Below are positions 45,993-58,644 of a stretch of 64,000 nucleotides of DNA, in pieces. Origin of the DNA: Cylindrodendrum hubeiense (Eukaryota; Ascomycota; Sordariomycetes; Hypocreales; Nectriaceae). A program made the translations under genes and the position numbers. Positions within the stretch are counted from its first letter, which is position 1. Each line of letters starts with the position of its first letter. Under the pieces are notes generated by a model, which made no database searches, was not told where the DNA came from, and was given only the letters and a program-made list of their open reading frames with translations. Location of the stretch: assembly GCA_014621425.1 (NCBI GenBank), contig JAANBB010000055.1:1-64000 (forward strand). Reading direction: 5' to 3'.

Positions 45993-47712
45993 CTAGAAGA
46001 GGCTCTTGCTAAGCAGAAACGGCAAAAACGCTGGGAATAGCAGCCACATGTCCCAATTCGTCCTCTTCCACCATCCCATGCGCATATCACAAGTCTGTAG
46101 ATGCATGGGCCTTATCTCCTTGCCTGGCATGCCGCTGGACGCCGAGCCGTCACCTTGCTTCGGGGTTGCTTCGGTGCTGACATCCTCGAAGCGCAGCTCA
46201 TGGTCATACATGACCTCCTCGATGAGTCGCGCCGCGAGCTCCTTCCGCTGAGAGTTTACATGGGCAATACGCCGTAGCCGGAGGGTGTTGCGCGCAAAGA
46301 GGGCGGCATCATCGCGCATGATGCTAGCGACGGCGGCGAGGGTGCTGCGGGCTGTGAAGCGGTCTTTGTGCAGCTCAACTGCGACGCCTGCGGTGACGAG
46401 GCGCTTGCCGTTCGCGGGCTGGTCACCGAAGAAGGGCATGGCGAGAACGGAAACGCCATGATAGGCGGATTCCATGCAAGAGCCAGTGCCGCAATGAGTG
46501 AGGAAGAGGCCGGTGGACGGATGCTCGAGGATGGCACGTTGCTCAACCCAAGGCTCTACGAGCCAATTAGGATCGCCGTTGCTCAAAATATGTTCATAGT
46601 CCAGAAAAGCATCAAGAATATCCTCCTGCCCGGTTGGGAAGGGAGGCTTGATAGAACCATCCAAGTCGTCTCTGGACTTGAGACCCCAGATGACGCCGTC
46701 CAGAAGGCCCTCTTTGATAGCCGCATTCACCCCCTGAATCAAACGGTAGATTCTCCATGAGGGAGTGACAACATGTGTGCCGAAAGCAATGAGCATCACC
46801 CTATGGTGCGTCTTCAGGAACTCGGCAACGCGGCCACCCTCAGGAATCTGCTTGTACTCCTCAGCCAGGACCGGGCCGACGGGATGAACAAGTGGCGGCA
46901 GGTGGCGCGGGACCTCCAGGCCGAAGAAGTGGTTGACGAAGATGAGGTAGTTTGGCTTCGGCGATGGCATGCGTGGTTTGATGCCCGCAGCCAGATTCAA
47001 CCGCCGCCTCTCTATGGCGAAGTGACGTGCGGCGAAGAGCATCTTCACACGGTGCAGTTCTTCTTGCATGCGGTCCCAGAGACTCGCGTGTTCGCTTGTC
47101 AGGTGCTTGAGCGCGAAGCCTGCCATGCCGGGGATGTAAGACTGGGGGATGCTGGGGAGCTGCGGGTACCTGACAGCAAGGGGGATGTTCAGCAACTCCG
47201 CGACGTCGACGGAGGCGTCGGCCAGGGCCTCGCTGAAGATGAAGTCCGGACGTTCACGCGTGCATAGCTCCTTGAGGTTCTCAAAAGTCTCTGGCCACCA
47301 GCTCATCATGATGCGAAAGGCGACCATCTGATTGGCTCTGCCCTTGGCGGTCTCGAAATCAGACTCAGAGCGCAGCTTGCGGATCTGCGCATCCTCATCG
47401 GGGGAGACGGACCTACCAACGGCGGTGACCTTGGAGATGAAGCTGTGGGCGCCGAGGATGGACTGCTGCCCTTCCAGGCACGCTAGGTGGATGGTGTGGC
47501 CCCTCTGGTGTAAAACACGACAGATCTCGATGATGGCGGCTTTTGTCCAGGTCGTAAGCCCGAGATCGGCAGATTATGGAAGGGAGATAGGGAGCTGTAG
47601 AGACGAAGAAAGATAGAGACTCACCTCCTGATGTGGACCTGCCTACGGTGATGACAGCCAATATCGTTCTGGCCGGATGGACTGGCTCTGAGCCGACGGC
47701 TGGCAAAGTCAT
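45993..47712 (-). CDS. UDP-glycosyltransferase, membrane-anchored
   Basis: Minus-strand exons 47712-47625 and 47539-45993 (intron 85 bp) give 544 residues. The N-terminal strand I-L-A-V-I-T-V-G-R-S-T-S-G-A joins across the intron to A-I-I-E-I-C-R-V-L, the acceptor half of a GT-B fold. The donor half carries H-C-G-T-G-S-C-M-E-S, then G-V-S-V-L-A-M-P-F-F-G-D-Q-P-A-N, the UGT signature binding UDP-sugar. The last 25 residues are hydrophobic after K-R-T-N-W and probably anchor the enzyme to a membrane. An upstream in-frame ATG at 47835 would add a hydrophobic leader and cannot be excluded. UGTs add sugars to small hydroxylated molecules; an aromatic polyketide from the nearby PKS is a reasonable but unproven acceptor. 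Confidence 0.85.
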
Positions 47713-49546
47713 TGCTGCGAAGTGTGAAATTTGTGTGGGATGAAAGAGACCTGAAGCAAGGTGCAGTGCGTTAACATGGAGGCAAAAAGAAGCCAAAGTG
47801 ATCAAAGGTAGACAGAAGTGGATATCAGTTTTCACTGGCTCCTATTCGAGGTTCCTCGTCTTGATCACAGAGATGCAGGGCAAGCGGCATCAGCGCTGTG
47901 TCGCCTGTCCTTACCGCCACCAGTGGATTATAAAGTACCTTGTGTCGTACCTGTTCGTCAGCAAGGGCCAATGATATCTCTCCTCCTCTAAACTCGTAGG
48001 AATTACTTCTCACGGGAGATTGTGTAAAGATAGGCAGGTGACTGCAGAGGCTCAAGAATGGGCCGGGTCAACATCCGATGTCGATGAAATGCCAGATGTC
48101 ATTCTTCGCCAAGGCTCAAGGATACACCCACACTCGCATTCTCATTCACACACCCGCCCCCAATCAACTCAAAGGTTTTGGGGTTGATGTACGAAGTAGG
48201 TAAGCGCCGACAAAGTCCTAATTGCGACCAAGCAAGGAAAACACACAAGGGTGTTTCTTTTATTTCCGCGCGCCAAGGGCACGGGCGCGCCACGGGGAGC
48301 TTTTTGGTCTATCCGTGCCAGTCAACATGTGCTGCCATGGCGCAATGCGGGTGGATGGAAGCATGGTTAATGGTTGGCAGAGTGAGGCTTATCTAGGCAG
48401 TATGTATGCGCGAAAAGTGATGTATGCCTTGGGGGTGGATGGGGGCGCGGGAACAAGGGGGGAGAATGTATGTGCCGTAAGAACTCGATAAATTCGGATA
48501 GCGCTAAAATTCCACAGGCCAATACTTTGGATGGGATGTGACGTTTTGAACTGATATAAGTGGAATTATGCAGTAAAATCTCCACTTAACGCGTCCGAAT
48601 TTATCGAGTGCTTACGGTATATAGGAGCCAGGGGGTGTGGTAGGGACATGAGAAAGAGACGATGGGTGCAGAGGAGCAGGGGGAAGAGGGTGGGAAGGCA
48701 TACGGCGACTTCTGGATTTGTCCAAATGAATGATCAGATTTCGTATCTTTGTCCAGTCATCTTAGTCACAAACAGAAATAACTTTACATTTGTACGGGAC
48801 CTAAAGCATGTAGGTAGGAGTAAGGCACTTACATCAATTACTCTGGTCCCTGAGCTAGTCCTAGCCTAGGCGCTAAGGTAGGACCAAACGTCAAATGGGG
48901 AGGGGCGTATAAGGCGCCGACAGGGGCTTCATGCAGGTCAGCAAGCGTCCATGGTTCAACACGGCACGAATGCACCCATCTATTCACAAATCGAGAAAAC
49001 AACGTGGGCCACCTGCAACAGGGAAGAACCTGGAATTCACGCATCACACGGTAGAAAAGCCGAAAATATACGACGTCTATCTGGGGCTAATTGGGCTCAT
49101 GATCTTCGCTAGGGTGAGTGAGACCCAACGTCTGCTTTGCTGACATCTTGGGAAGATCTGACAAGGGGTTTGGATAGCTCGGCCCAGCGTCTGACTCTCG
49201 ACGATTAAGATAAAGGGTTTTGTTTTCTGGGTTGCACAATCATGGCCGAAAATAGTATAATTGATTGACTCTAGCCTGAGACAGGGAGCGTGCCTTCAAA
49301 CTTCCTTGGACTTGGTGATTTTCAAAGCTACCTATTTCACACTCCCATCCACTCAACCGGCTTCAACCCCGCGCTATCTGACTGTGTCTTACATACATAG
49401 TCCTTCGGTCACTAACTCACACTGTCATTCACTGACTACATTTGCTTTCTTCCTGCATAACAAGTCCAATGCTATGTAACGCTCGTGTTCCAGAGCATCC
49501 TTGCTCGTAGTTGTCCCCTGTACTCCCTCTCGAAAGAATAAGATGA
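47713..49546. other. Intergenic region with MITE-like element
   Basis: 1.8 kb between the glycosyltransferase (start) and the RTA1-like gene (end), both on the minus strand. It holds the inverted-repeat element at 48475-48617. Other short frames look fortuitous. Confidence 0.45.
48475..48617. mobile_element. 143 bp MITE-like element
   Basis: 24 bp terminal inverted repeats match at 23 of 24 positions: 48475-48498 begins CCGTAAGAACTCGATAAATT, and 48594-48617 is its complement with one change. The 95 bp interior has no coding capacity. The flanks (TATGTG left, TATATA right) suggest but do not prove a TA-type target duplication. Confidence 0.8.
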
Positions 49547-50464
49547 TCAAAGAGTGGTGTCGGCGGTGCCACTCAAGTTCGTAGGTGGCTTCTCTCGCTG
49601 ATCGCCCACGTCCTTTGGAAGACGCATAAAGTTGAATACCCCAATGGCCAGAGACATGACGGCGCCATCGAGGGCGATGAAGAAGGCTTCCGTAGTGCTG
49701 AGGTGACCTTTGAAGCCCTGAACTAGCTGAACGCAACGGAAAACGCTTCGGATGAAGACGGCGAAGAAGCTGATCCAGAGAGAGGTGATCATGAGTAGCT
49801 GTGCCATGGAGGAAGTGGCCCGCCTCGAGCGATACAAGAAGGTCAGGAACAGTGAGGCAAAGACAGCCATGGTGGCCAGCTGGAACACGACTCCACCGAC
49901 AACGATGTGGGCGCCGCGGGAGGTGTCCCTGCCCTGATCGAATGCACGGCTAGCCATGGCGGCACCAGCCGCCTGGACTACGAGAGCGATAACGTCGCAC
50001 GTGCAGAAGATGTAGATGTACAAACGGGGCTTGATGAGCGAGTACTCGTTGCCACGCACGCCGATTAGCAAGCCCAGCACGACGTAGATAGCAGCCGTGA
50101 CAAACACGGGAGCGACGATGAGGGTGATGATCTGCATAGTGAAGGCAGCCTTGTTGTAAGGGCACTTGGAGGCCCAGGTCCTGGCGGCCCAGCCAATCAG
50201 CTCGGTCAGTGCGCTGACCGCGAGGATGATGGAGTGCGTGCGCGGTGGCTTGATGGCGTTGAAGATGTGGCCGAGGAGGAGCAGGCCAAAGATAACGGAG
50301 AAGGTGACGCCCGCGGGGAACGAGGGCACGTAGCCGTACCAGGGCTCCAGGCCGGGCACCTCGTCGTGGCAGCCTGTCTGGAGGTCATCGATGGTACCGT
50401 TTGCTGTTTGACGGATCAACAGTGAGAGCGGGTGTCCCTGGAGGGGGGATGATAGAGCGCTCAT
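49547..50464 (-). CDS. RTA1-like seven-helix membrane protein
   Basis: A single exon of 305 residues starting M-S-A-L-S-S-P (ATG at 50464; upstream in-frame sequence is untranslated-like). An N-terminal extracellular stretch with W-Y-G-Y-V-P-S is followed by seven hydrophobic helices. Typical RTA1 family features are visible: I-G-W-A-A-R, A-P-V-F-V-T-A-A-I-Y, F-C-T-C-D-V-I-A-L-V-V-Q-A-A-G-A and I-R-S-V-F-R-C-V. Members sit in the plasma membrane and act in resistance to sterol-binding toxins, lipid translocation and stress. It is divergent from the PKS with a shared 1.2 kb upstream region, so a role in self-protection against, or transport of, the polyketide is plausible. Confidence 0.9.
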   Translation of the reverse strand: MSALSSPLQGHPLSLLIRQTANGTIDDLQTGCHDEVPGLEPWYGYVPSFPAGVTFSVIFGLLLLGHIFNAIKPPRTHSIILAVSALTELIGWAARTWASKCPYNKAAFTMQIITLIVAPVFVTAAIYVVLGLLIGVRGNEYSLIKPRLYIYIFCTCDVIALVVQAAGAAMASRAFDQGRDTSRGAHIVVGGVVFQLATMAVFASLFLTFLYRSRRATSSMAQLLMITSLWISFFAVFIRSVFRCVQLVQGFKGHLSTTEAFFIALDGAVMSLAIGVFNFMRLPKDVGDQREKPPTNLSGTADTTL

Positions 50465-51629
50465 GGTGGCTCGCTTTGTGAAGACGTGTTCGTGAGCAAA
50501 ATGAAGCAGCGGCAGAAATGGGGAGGAGGCAAGAAGAAAAGACGCGGGGGCCGGAGAGGTATGCTTCTGGCGAGTGACAGCTATGGCTAACGGCCCATGT
50601 AGTGACTGACCCTGGTTACTAGGTAGCCTGTGCGACTGATAGAGTGAAAGGGTGGGATTGGGGGAGGGAATCCACAAGGCTCGCACCGAATCAGAGCCTT
50701 CAGAGGCATCAACTGCAACCAACACCGCCAAGACCCAGCCATACCGAAATTTAGTATGGACCGCTGATGGCGTCTGATATCCCCTCCGTAGATTGCAACG
50801 TCGACGGTATCTGCAGAGTTGAAGGATCATGCAATGAAGTTGCACGCCCCTCCCACAAACGCTGATGTAAGAATCCAAATAGAGAAACCCGCAGGACTCT
50901 AGGTTCCCTTTGGCGACTTTGGCGATGGCTTCATCTCCTAACTGATCAGCCAACTGTCGTCCTGTCGTCCTCTCGTCTCCAGTAGCCTTGATGCCCCGTT
51001 GTAAGCGGCGTATTATTCATGCCCATTTCCACGACTAGCATTCCTCATGTGGTCCCGGCCGGCATGAGGAAGCAAACGCCTTGTTCCTACATAGGCGCCC
51101 CCCTCCTGTATCCCCGTCACCTTGGCGCTCAACGGGCTGCAGGCAGACCGTTGCGAAGTGTGACGAGAGCGTTGCTGCTGCTGCTTCCGTCCATCTCTCT
51201 CCACTCGTGCTTCTGGGAAGACAGGGCTGGCTACTAGGTTGGTACTGAGCCGTGTGTCTGTTCAAGATTAGGCTTAACGCTCTTAAGGTTGTGGAGCAAG
51301 CATGGTGAGATCCAGAATAGCCATGGCCAGAAGTAGCAGGAGCAGTCTCTGAATCTTGACATATATTTAAGGCTCCGTGTTAAACAAAGTCCTAGTGCCT
51401 CCGCGTAGTTCAGTTCTGATCCTGCATTCTCTCCCAAGCGCCATTCTTTCAGTGTTCGGCAAAGCATCATCGTTCTACCATTGTGCGGACAGGAGAGAGC
51501 TCTTTATACCCCTGTGTATCATCTTGTCTCTTTACTCCTCTCGTCCTGACGTTGCTTTGTCTTTCCCCAGCCAACAGCATACTCCCCGACTCCGTCACGT
51601 ATCCTCCCTCACGCATCGTCCACGTAACC
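50465..51629. promoter_or_regulatory. Shared upstream region of RTA1-like gene and PKS
   Basis: 1.2 kb divergent promoter. ATATATTTAA at 51361-51370, about 260 bp before the PKS ATG, may be a TATA element. Pyrimidine-rich stretches lie at 51520-51560. No regulator site was recognised with confidence. Confidence 0.5.
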
Positions 51630-54600
51630 ATGGGTGACGCGTCGCCGGCTCAGCGGCTCCTCCTTTATGGAGACCAGATGGACAGCATGATTGCGTGCAT
51701 CCGGAATCTCGCACTGCAGTCCAAGAAGTCCGTCCTGCTCACAAACTTCCTGCAAGGGTGCTGTGATTCGCTCAAGGTCGAGTTAGCGGCTCTTGGTGAT
51801 GCCGTTGGCAAGGTTCCTCCCTTCACCTCCATCCTAGACTATGCAGAGCAGCACGCCAAGACAGATGGTTCATCACTGCTTGCTTCTGCTGTGTTCTGTT
51901 ACATTGGCCGCATTGGAGAGTTGATCATGTAAGTCTATCCCGTGTTTTATATCATGCAAGCAAGGAGATCCCTTGATTGCCCTAAAGTTACACATGAATA
52001 ACTTTGGTCCCTTACAGCTACTCCGAGAACGACCCTAGCATCCTGACTGATGATGTAACCATCATTGGACTCTGCCTCGGTATGCTGCCTGCTGCCGTTG
52101 GTGCTGGTGCCACCAATACAGTTGACCTTGTCGATCTTGCTCTCGACTTTGTCCCAGCAGCAGTTCGTATCGCCCTCTGCAGCCTCAGGCGAGTCAAAGA
52201 AATCGAGGACACTGAAGCTCCCGGGTCATGGTCCTATGTGGTCCGTGATCTTCCTGATGACGAGTTTAATGTCATCCTCGATGAATTTCATCAAGCAAAT
52301 GTACGTTCATATCGATCCAATCTATGATTACAACACCGTGAGACAGAAACTAACCTTCTTCAGAACATTCCCAAGCACAGGCGAGCCTACCTGAGTGTAC
52401 TTGGCCCAGGCTGGTCCTCACTCAGCGGCCCTCCATCAACCCTGACCAAGCTCATTCCTTGGTCTGAGGCCTTGAAAGACAGGTCCCTAATCCCCATGCC
52501 AGTTCGTGGGCTCGGTCATGCTCCTCATCTCCAGCCCATTGATGTGGAGTATATTCTGGGTGACATCCCAGCCCTCAGCCGTGAGATTCCATCCCGGATC
52601 AAAATCGTTTCCACAAGCACGTGCGAGCGCTATGAAGCCAACACCATCGGCGGCGTTCTCGAAGGTGCGCTCAGAGATGGCTTCGACAGGCCGTTGAGAC
52701 TGATTGACACCGTCATGGCGACTCTTGTGGGCATGTACGGCAGTGGAGACATTGACATGACCTGCATTGGTCCCACGATGCAGCTTCGCTCTCTGGAGAA
52801 GGGCATGCAGCAAGCTGGCATCGTATACAAGACCACCAAGAAGGCGGAGCTCAAGGACCGCAGCCACGCAAGAGGCGGGTCCGGACTCATCGCCATCGTC
52901 GGTATGGCTGGTCGCCTCCCGCAGAGCGATAATGTGGCCGAGTTTTGGGATCTTATTCTCAAGGGAACAGATGCGCATACCACTGTGAGTTCTGAACCAA
53001 AGCTGATGTTTTCTTGCAGACAATTTAGCTGACCACTGGCCGCCTCGTAGATTCCAGAGACTCACTTCCCCTTGGAGAAATTCTATGATCCTACCAATAA
53101 GAAGAAGAACAGCACATCTGTCCAGCATGGCTGTTTCCTCAAGGACCCCGGCCTCTTCGATACGCGTCTTTTCAATGTGTCTCCTCGTGAGGCTATGCAG
53201 ATGGACCCTATACAACGCCTTCTCCTTATGACCACTCACGAGGCTTTGGAGAATGCCGGTTTTAGCCCAGACTCCAGCCCATCAACAGACTCCAGCCGCG
53301 TGGCCGTGTATATCGGCCAGTGCACCGAGCAGTGGCGAGACATTGCGGCCGTCCACGGCGTCGACATCTTCTCTGTCCAAGGTCTCCTTCGTGCCTTCAC
53401 CCCCGGTCGTCTCAACTACCACTTCAAGTTTGAGGGTCCATCCTACAGCCTTGACGCCGCCTGCTCATCCTCGTCCACCTCCATCGCCCTCGCATGTTCC
53501 GCTCTGCTTGATCGCAACTGCGACATGGCTCTCGCTGGCGGTGCGCAGCTCTCCAACACGCCGCTCGAGTTCTCCGGCCTCAGTATCGCCGGCTTTCTGT
53601 CCCACACCGGCAACTGCAAGACTTTCCGCGCTGATGCTGATGGTTACTGCCGTGGTGAGGGTGTTGGTATGGTCGTCCTCAAGCGTCTGGAAGATGCCAT
53701 CTCTGACAACGACAACATCCACGCCGTCGTCAGTGGCTGGGGTCGCAACCACTCCGCCAATGCCATCTCCATCACTCACCCGCACGCAGCAACTCAAGAG
53801 CGTCTTTACAGCCAAGTCCTGCAACAAGCGGGCCTCGATCCGTTCGACATCTCATACGTGGAGATGCACGGTACGGGCACGCAGGCGGGCGACTCCGTCG
53901 AGATGAAATCCGTCACAAACGTCTTCGCTGGCTCGAAGCGAAGCAACAACCCTCTCTATGTCGGCGCAGTTAAAGCAAATGTTGGGCATTCTGAAGCCGC
54001 CGCTGGTGTCACTGCTGTGATCAAGGCGTCCATGATGTTGCAAACCGGCCTCGTTCCGCCGCAGGTCGGCGCCGACCAGCCCCTGAACCCACAATTCCCG
54101 AATCTGGACCAGATCCACGTCCGCATCCCGGGCAAGGTCGCGACTCTGAAGCCCTCGCCAGCTGGTGATGGCAAGAAGCGTATCTTGGTCAACAACTTTG
54201 ATGCCGCTGGCGGCAATACCTGCCTCGTTATGGAGGAAGCGCCGGCCAAGGCTGAGAAGACCGCCGATGAGCGTCTGTGGCACGTTGTGACTGTCTCGGG
54301 CAGAACACAGCCGGCTCTCAATGGCAACAAGCAGCGTCTTCTGGAATACCTCCTGACGCACCCGGATGCCAAGCTTGCAGACGTGGCGTACTCCACCACT
54401 GCTCGTCGCACGCACGAGGTCTGGCGCACCACACTGGTGGGCAACTCGGTCCAGCAGATCATCAAGTCGCTTCAGGATAGCCTCAAGAAGGAGGAGACCC
54501 CTCGCCGTAGCTCGCCCAAAGCCAACGCCGTATTTGTCTTCACTGGCCAGGGCTCTCAGTATGTCGGCATGGGTCACGAGCTGTACCGCACCGTTGGTCG

Positions 54601-57600
54601 GTTCGCGTCCAAGATTGATAACCTGCAGAGCCTGGCCACATACCTCGGCCTGCCCAAGTTCTCAGACATCATCACGGATCCCAGCATCAGCCTCGAGGGC
54701 CGCTCCACCGTCGACGTCCAGCTGGCGACTGTGTCCCTCGAGGTTGCGCTCGCAGACCTCTGGAAGTCTTGGGGCGTCCGTCCTTCCGCCGTCCTCGGCC
54801 ACAGCCTCGGCGAGTACGCAGCCCTTTGTGTCGCTGGCGTACTCTCCGAGTCCGACCTTCTGCTCCTAGTTGGTAAGCGCGCTCTCCTAATCCAGGACAA
54901 GGTCACAATCGGTGAGTACGCGATGCTCTCCGTGGCGGCCACCATCGACGAGGTGCAGAAATGCATCGTCGCCGGCGGCTACGGCTCCTTCTGTCAGGTT
55001 GCGTGCTACAACGCCCCGGAGTCCATCGTTATCAGCGGCAGGGTGGGCAAGCTGCGTGAGTTGGATGAGATGCTACGCGCCGAGGGCATCCGCGCCAAGC
55101 TGCTTGAGGTGCCCTATGGCTTCCACTCGGCCCAGATTGACCCCATCCTCGAGGAATACGAGAAGATCGCGCAGGCGGCGGTGTTCTCCGCCCCGAGCAT
55201 TCCCGTTGTATCATCAATGACTGCGGAGGTCGTCAAGGAGAGCGGAGTTTTCAACGCAACGTACCTCATGCAGCAGGCTCGTCTGCCTGTTCGCTTTGAC
55301 CATGCGCTGCGTGCTCTCAAGGCGGCGAACCTGGCCACAGAGAATACAGTCTACATCGAATCTGGGCCTCACGCCGTGTGCACATCATTCGTCAAGGCTA
55401 GCCTCGGTGTTCCCAAGGAGAGCCTGTCGCCCACTCTGCGCTCTGGCGAGACTCCTTATAAGACCATTGCAAACTCACTTGCGAACGCCTACCTCGCCGG
55501 CCTACCTGTCAATTGGGCCGAATTCCACCGTGAGCACCATGGTTCACTCTCTCTTTTGGAACTCCCAACATATGCCTTCGACACGCGTGAGTTCTGGGAT
55601 GTCTACCAGTATGACACCATGCCCGGTCTTGGATCCACCATTGTTGCTGGTGTTAAGGCTATCGAGGCTCCTGTGAAGCCTGCCTTCTCTACTACAGGCC
55701 TGCAGCGTATCGTCAGCCAGGAGGTCAATGGAGACGAGATTACCATCACGTTCGAGTCTGATACAGCTGAAGAGAAGCTGCATGAAGCTATTCACGGCCA
55801 CATCGTCAACGGCGCCGCTCTGTGCCCGACAAGTATCTTCTCCGACATGGCTAGCGGTGCTGCCAAGTACATTTGGGGTTTATCATCCCCTGAAAAGCCG
55901 ACACCTCTCGGTGCTCTGGCTGATCTAGACATCTTCAACGCCCTCGTCGTGCCCACCGACGCTGGCGACCAGAAGATCCGCGTCACTGCATCGGCCAGCG
56001 CAAAGCACGGAGACATCAGTGTCACATTCAGCTCACGCACCGGCAAGGCCAAATTTATCGACAACGGCAAATGCGTCGTCAAGGCCATCGATACAGCCAA
56101 GTCCAAGTCCCAGTGGTCTCGCCTCACGCCCATGGTCAAGGCCCGCATCGATGCTCTCATGGATCCAAACAACGAAGATGTCGTCCGCCTCCAGCGCCGC
56201 TTCATCTACAAGCTGTTCAACGCCGTGGTCAAGTACGACGAGAAGTACCACGGCATCCACGCCCTGCATATGGACGAGGACCAGCAAGACGCCGTCGGCA
56301 TCATCCGCCTGCGCCCGATCGAGGGCACGGGCAAGTGGTCTATCAGCCCCTACTGGAGCGACACCATCGTTCATCTTGCGGGCTTCGTGATGAACGGCTC
56401 CAGCAAGAACCCCGATGACATGGCGCATATCTCCGGTGGCTTGGACTGCATGTCTCTTGCGGATGAGCTCACGGACCAGAAGGAGTACTACAGCTACGTC
56501 CGCATGAGGGACGGAGAGAAGAAGGGAGCTTCTATTGGTGATGTCTACATCCTGGATGGAAACGAAATCATCGGCTACTGCGATGGCGTCAAGTTCCAGC
56601 AGATGAAGAAGAGTATTCTCAACATCGTCTTGGGCATCTCTAGTCCCGAGGCCGGTACCGCACCAGCTCATGCCGCTCACGTTACTCCTCTATCGCACGC
56701 TCCCCAGACCAATGGCGTCGCTCCAGGTGCGAAGGTTACCATTGCTGCTCCCGCTGGTGGTGATGACGATGCTCAGGGTGACGATGTCATCGACGCACTC
56801 ATCGCTGCCATCTTGTCTGAGACAGGCTTTGACCCTGCTGAACTGGATGACAGCACCGCACTGCTCGATATGGGCGTTGACTCCCTGATGAGTATTGCCA
56901 TTATTGATGCCGTCAAGCGCAACACCGGTATCACGCTACCTGTGTCGTTCTTTATGGACGTGACCACCATTGGCGACATCAACAGCAAGCGGGTGTCCTC
57001 CTCTTCCAGTAGCGGCTCCGGTTCTGCGAGTGACTCGGAAGATGCCTCATCTTCGTCCTCTGTCAATATTCATACAAGTGTGACGACGCCGTTCGAGACC
57101 TATATCGAGCCGCCGTTCGACCTCAACAAGTACAGCAGCAAGCCAGTCCTGATCCAGGGCAGTGAGACCAGCTCCAAGACGCCCCTATTCCTCATCTGCG
57201 ACGGCGCGGGCTCTGCTTCCGCCTACGTGTACATCCCTAAGCTTCCCTCCGGCACCCCTGTCTATGCACTGGAATCACCCTTCCTTCGCAACCCCTATGA
57301 CTTCACCTGCAGCTGTGAGGAGGTCGCAACCCTCTACAAGAAAGCCATGAAGACCGTCCAGCCCAAGGGCCCCTACATGATCGGCGGCTGGTCCGCAGGC
57401 GCCGTCTTCGCCTACGAAGCCAGCCGGCAGCTCCTTGTCGAGGGCGAGGAGGTGCAGGGCCTGCTCCTCATCGACATGAAGATGCCCCGCCGCAACCTCT
57501 CCGTCACGGCGCCGACGCTAGATATCGTCAACCAGGCGAACCTGGTGACGCGCGTGCACGGCGAGCGCCAGACCTTCGAGGAGCTTACGGCGCTGGTGAA

Positions 57601-58081
57601 GCAGCATCTCCTGGGGTCCAGCTTGTGCGTGCGCAAGTATGAGCCCACGCCTATGCCGGAGGACAGGCGGCCCACGAACGGGACGTTCATCATCTGGGCG
57701 CGGTCGGGATTGTGCGACACGATGCGCAACCCCGATGAGGTTGAGGAGGTGAGCCGTGACTTGTCGATTGATCCGATTGGCAAGAACGTCATGTTCGACA
57801 ATGACATTGACATGCGGACGTTCCTGTTCTCGAAGAGATATCACTTTGGCGTCAACGGCTGGGACAGCCTTGTCGGTGATGTCGAGACTGTGGTCATTGA
57901 CGGAGATCACTTCTCCATTGTGCGGAAGCCTCATGTAAGTCATCCGTGCTTGAGCCCCCGATGCTTCATCTCGCTTGCGCGGTTACTGACAAATATCGCT
58001 CTCTAGGTTGCTGCGCTGGGACAAAGTATCCAGGCTGCTCTTGATAAGTTCAATACTCCTATCGCTCCACAGGCAGCGTGA
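51630..58081 (+). CDS. Non-reducing polyketide synthase (SAT-KS-AT-PT-ACP-TE)
   Basis: Exons 51630-51928, 52018-52300, 52364-52984, 53051-57934 and 58007-58081 give 2053 residues. Domains: SAT with G-L-C-L-G (Cys about 119); KS with D-A-A-C-S-S-S (Cys about 539), H-G-T-G-T and N-V-G-H-S; AT with G-H-S-L-G-E-Y (Ser about 986); PT with H-I-V-N-G-A-A-L-C-P (His about 1318) and D-T-I-V-H-L-A-G-F (Asp about 1505); a single ACP with M-G-V-D-S-L (Ser about 1679); a Ser/Asp-rich linker; and TE with G-G-W-S-A-G (Ser about 1849) and G-D-H-F-S-I-V. All catalytic residues are visible. Such enzymes build aromatic polyketides from malonyl-CoA, the PT sets the ring pattern and the TE releases or cyclises. 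The product cannot be told from sequence by eye. The neighbouring RTA1-like, UGT and ABCB genes suggest a cluster. Confidence 0.93.
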
Positions 58082-58644
58082 GAGTGTTAGTAGATTATAT
58101 AGATAGAGACCAGATTGTTAAACATTTCGTAGTATGCGGTCTTGCCGGTTTTCTTGGTTCCACGTTGGACTATCGGGCTTTGCACGGTTTCTTTACATGA
58201 GGGTTGTTACGCAGGGTATACTTTCAAGATTTCTCAATTTCCATATCGTATTACGAATAAACTTTCATATTTTTCACGAAAGCAGCACTTTTGATGATGC
58301 GTAGAATCCGGTGCCTTTATACATGCGCTCTTGGTTCCACGACCAACGCAGAACGTGCTCCTCCAACACGGGATAGAAAATGAGCCGAAATGCCTCAGAA
58401 GTCGTCGTCAGTGCTGTATGACATGAGAATTATACTAATAATAGACTTATCTCTTCTGACTAGCTGCAGACACTTCTGAGCCAGCGGGCATAAAAGGCGA
58501 TGAGCTCCCGCTTCCGAGTGTTCCGTGTTCTCTTCCTCTCACCTCTCTCTCATACAGCCATCACCAAACTCCCATCAATTCCAGCAGCCATCACGTGCAA
58601 CAGCGCCACTGAACACAATAGAAGTCTATTCAAACGCAACCAGG
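58082..58644. other. PKS 3' region and lipocalin-like promoter
   Basis: 560 bp between two plus-strand genes. No repeat or RNA gene recognised. The 5' leader of the lipocalin-like gene begins around 58500-58600. Confidence 0.4.

Noticed and set aside
56033..56680. 215-codon antisense frame in the PKS
   Set aside because: Lies opposite the PT domain; no motif.
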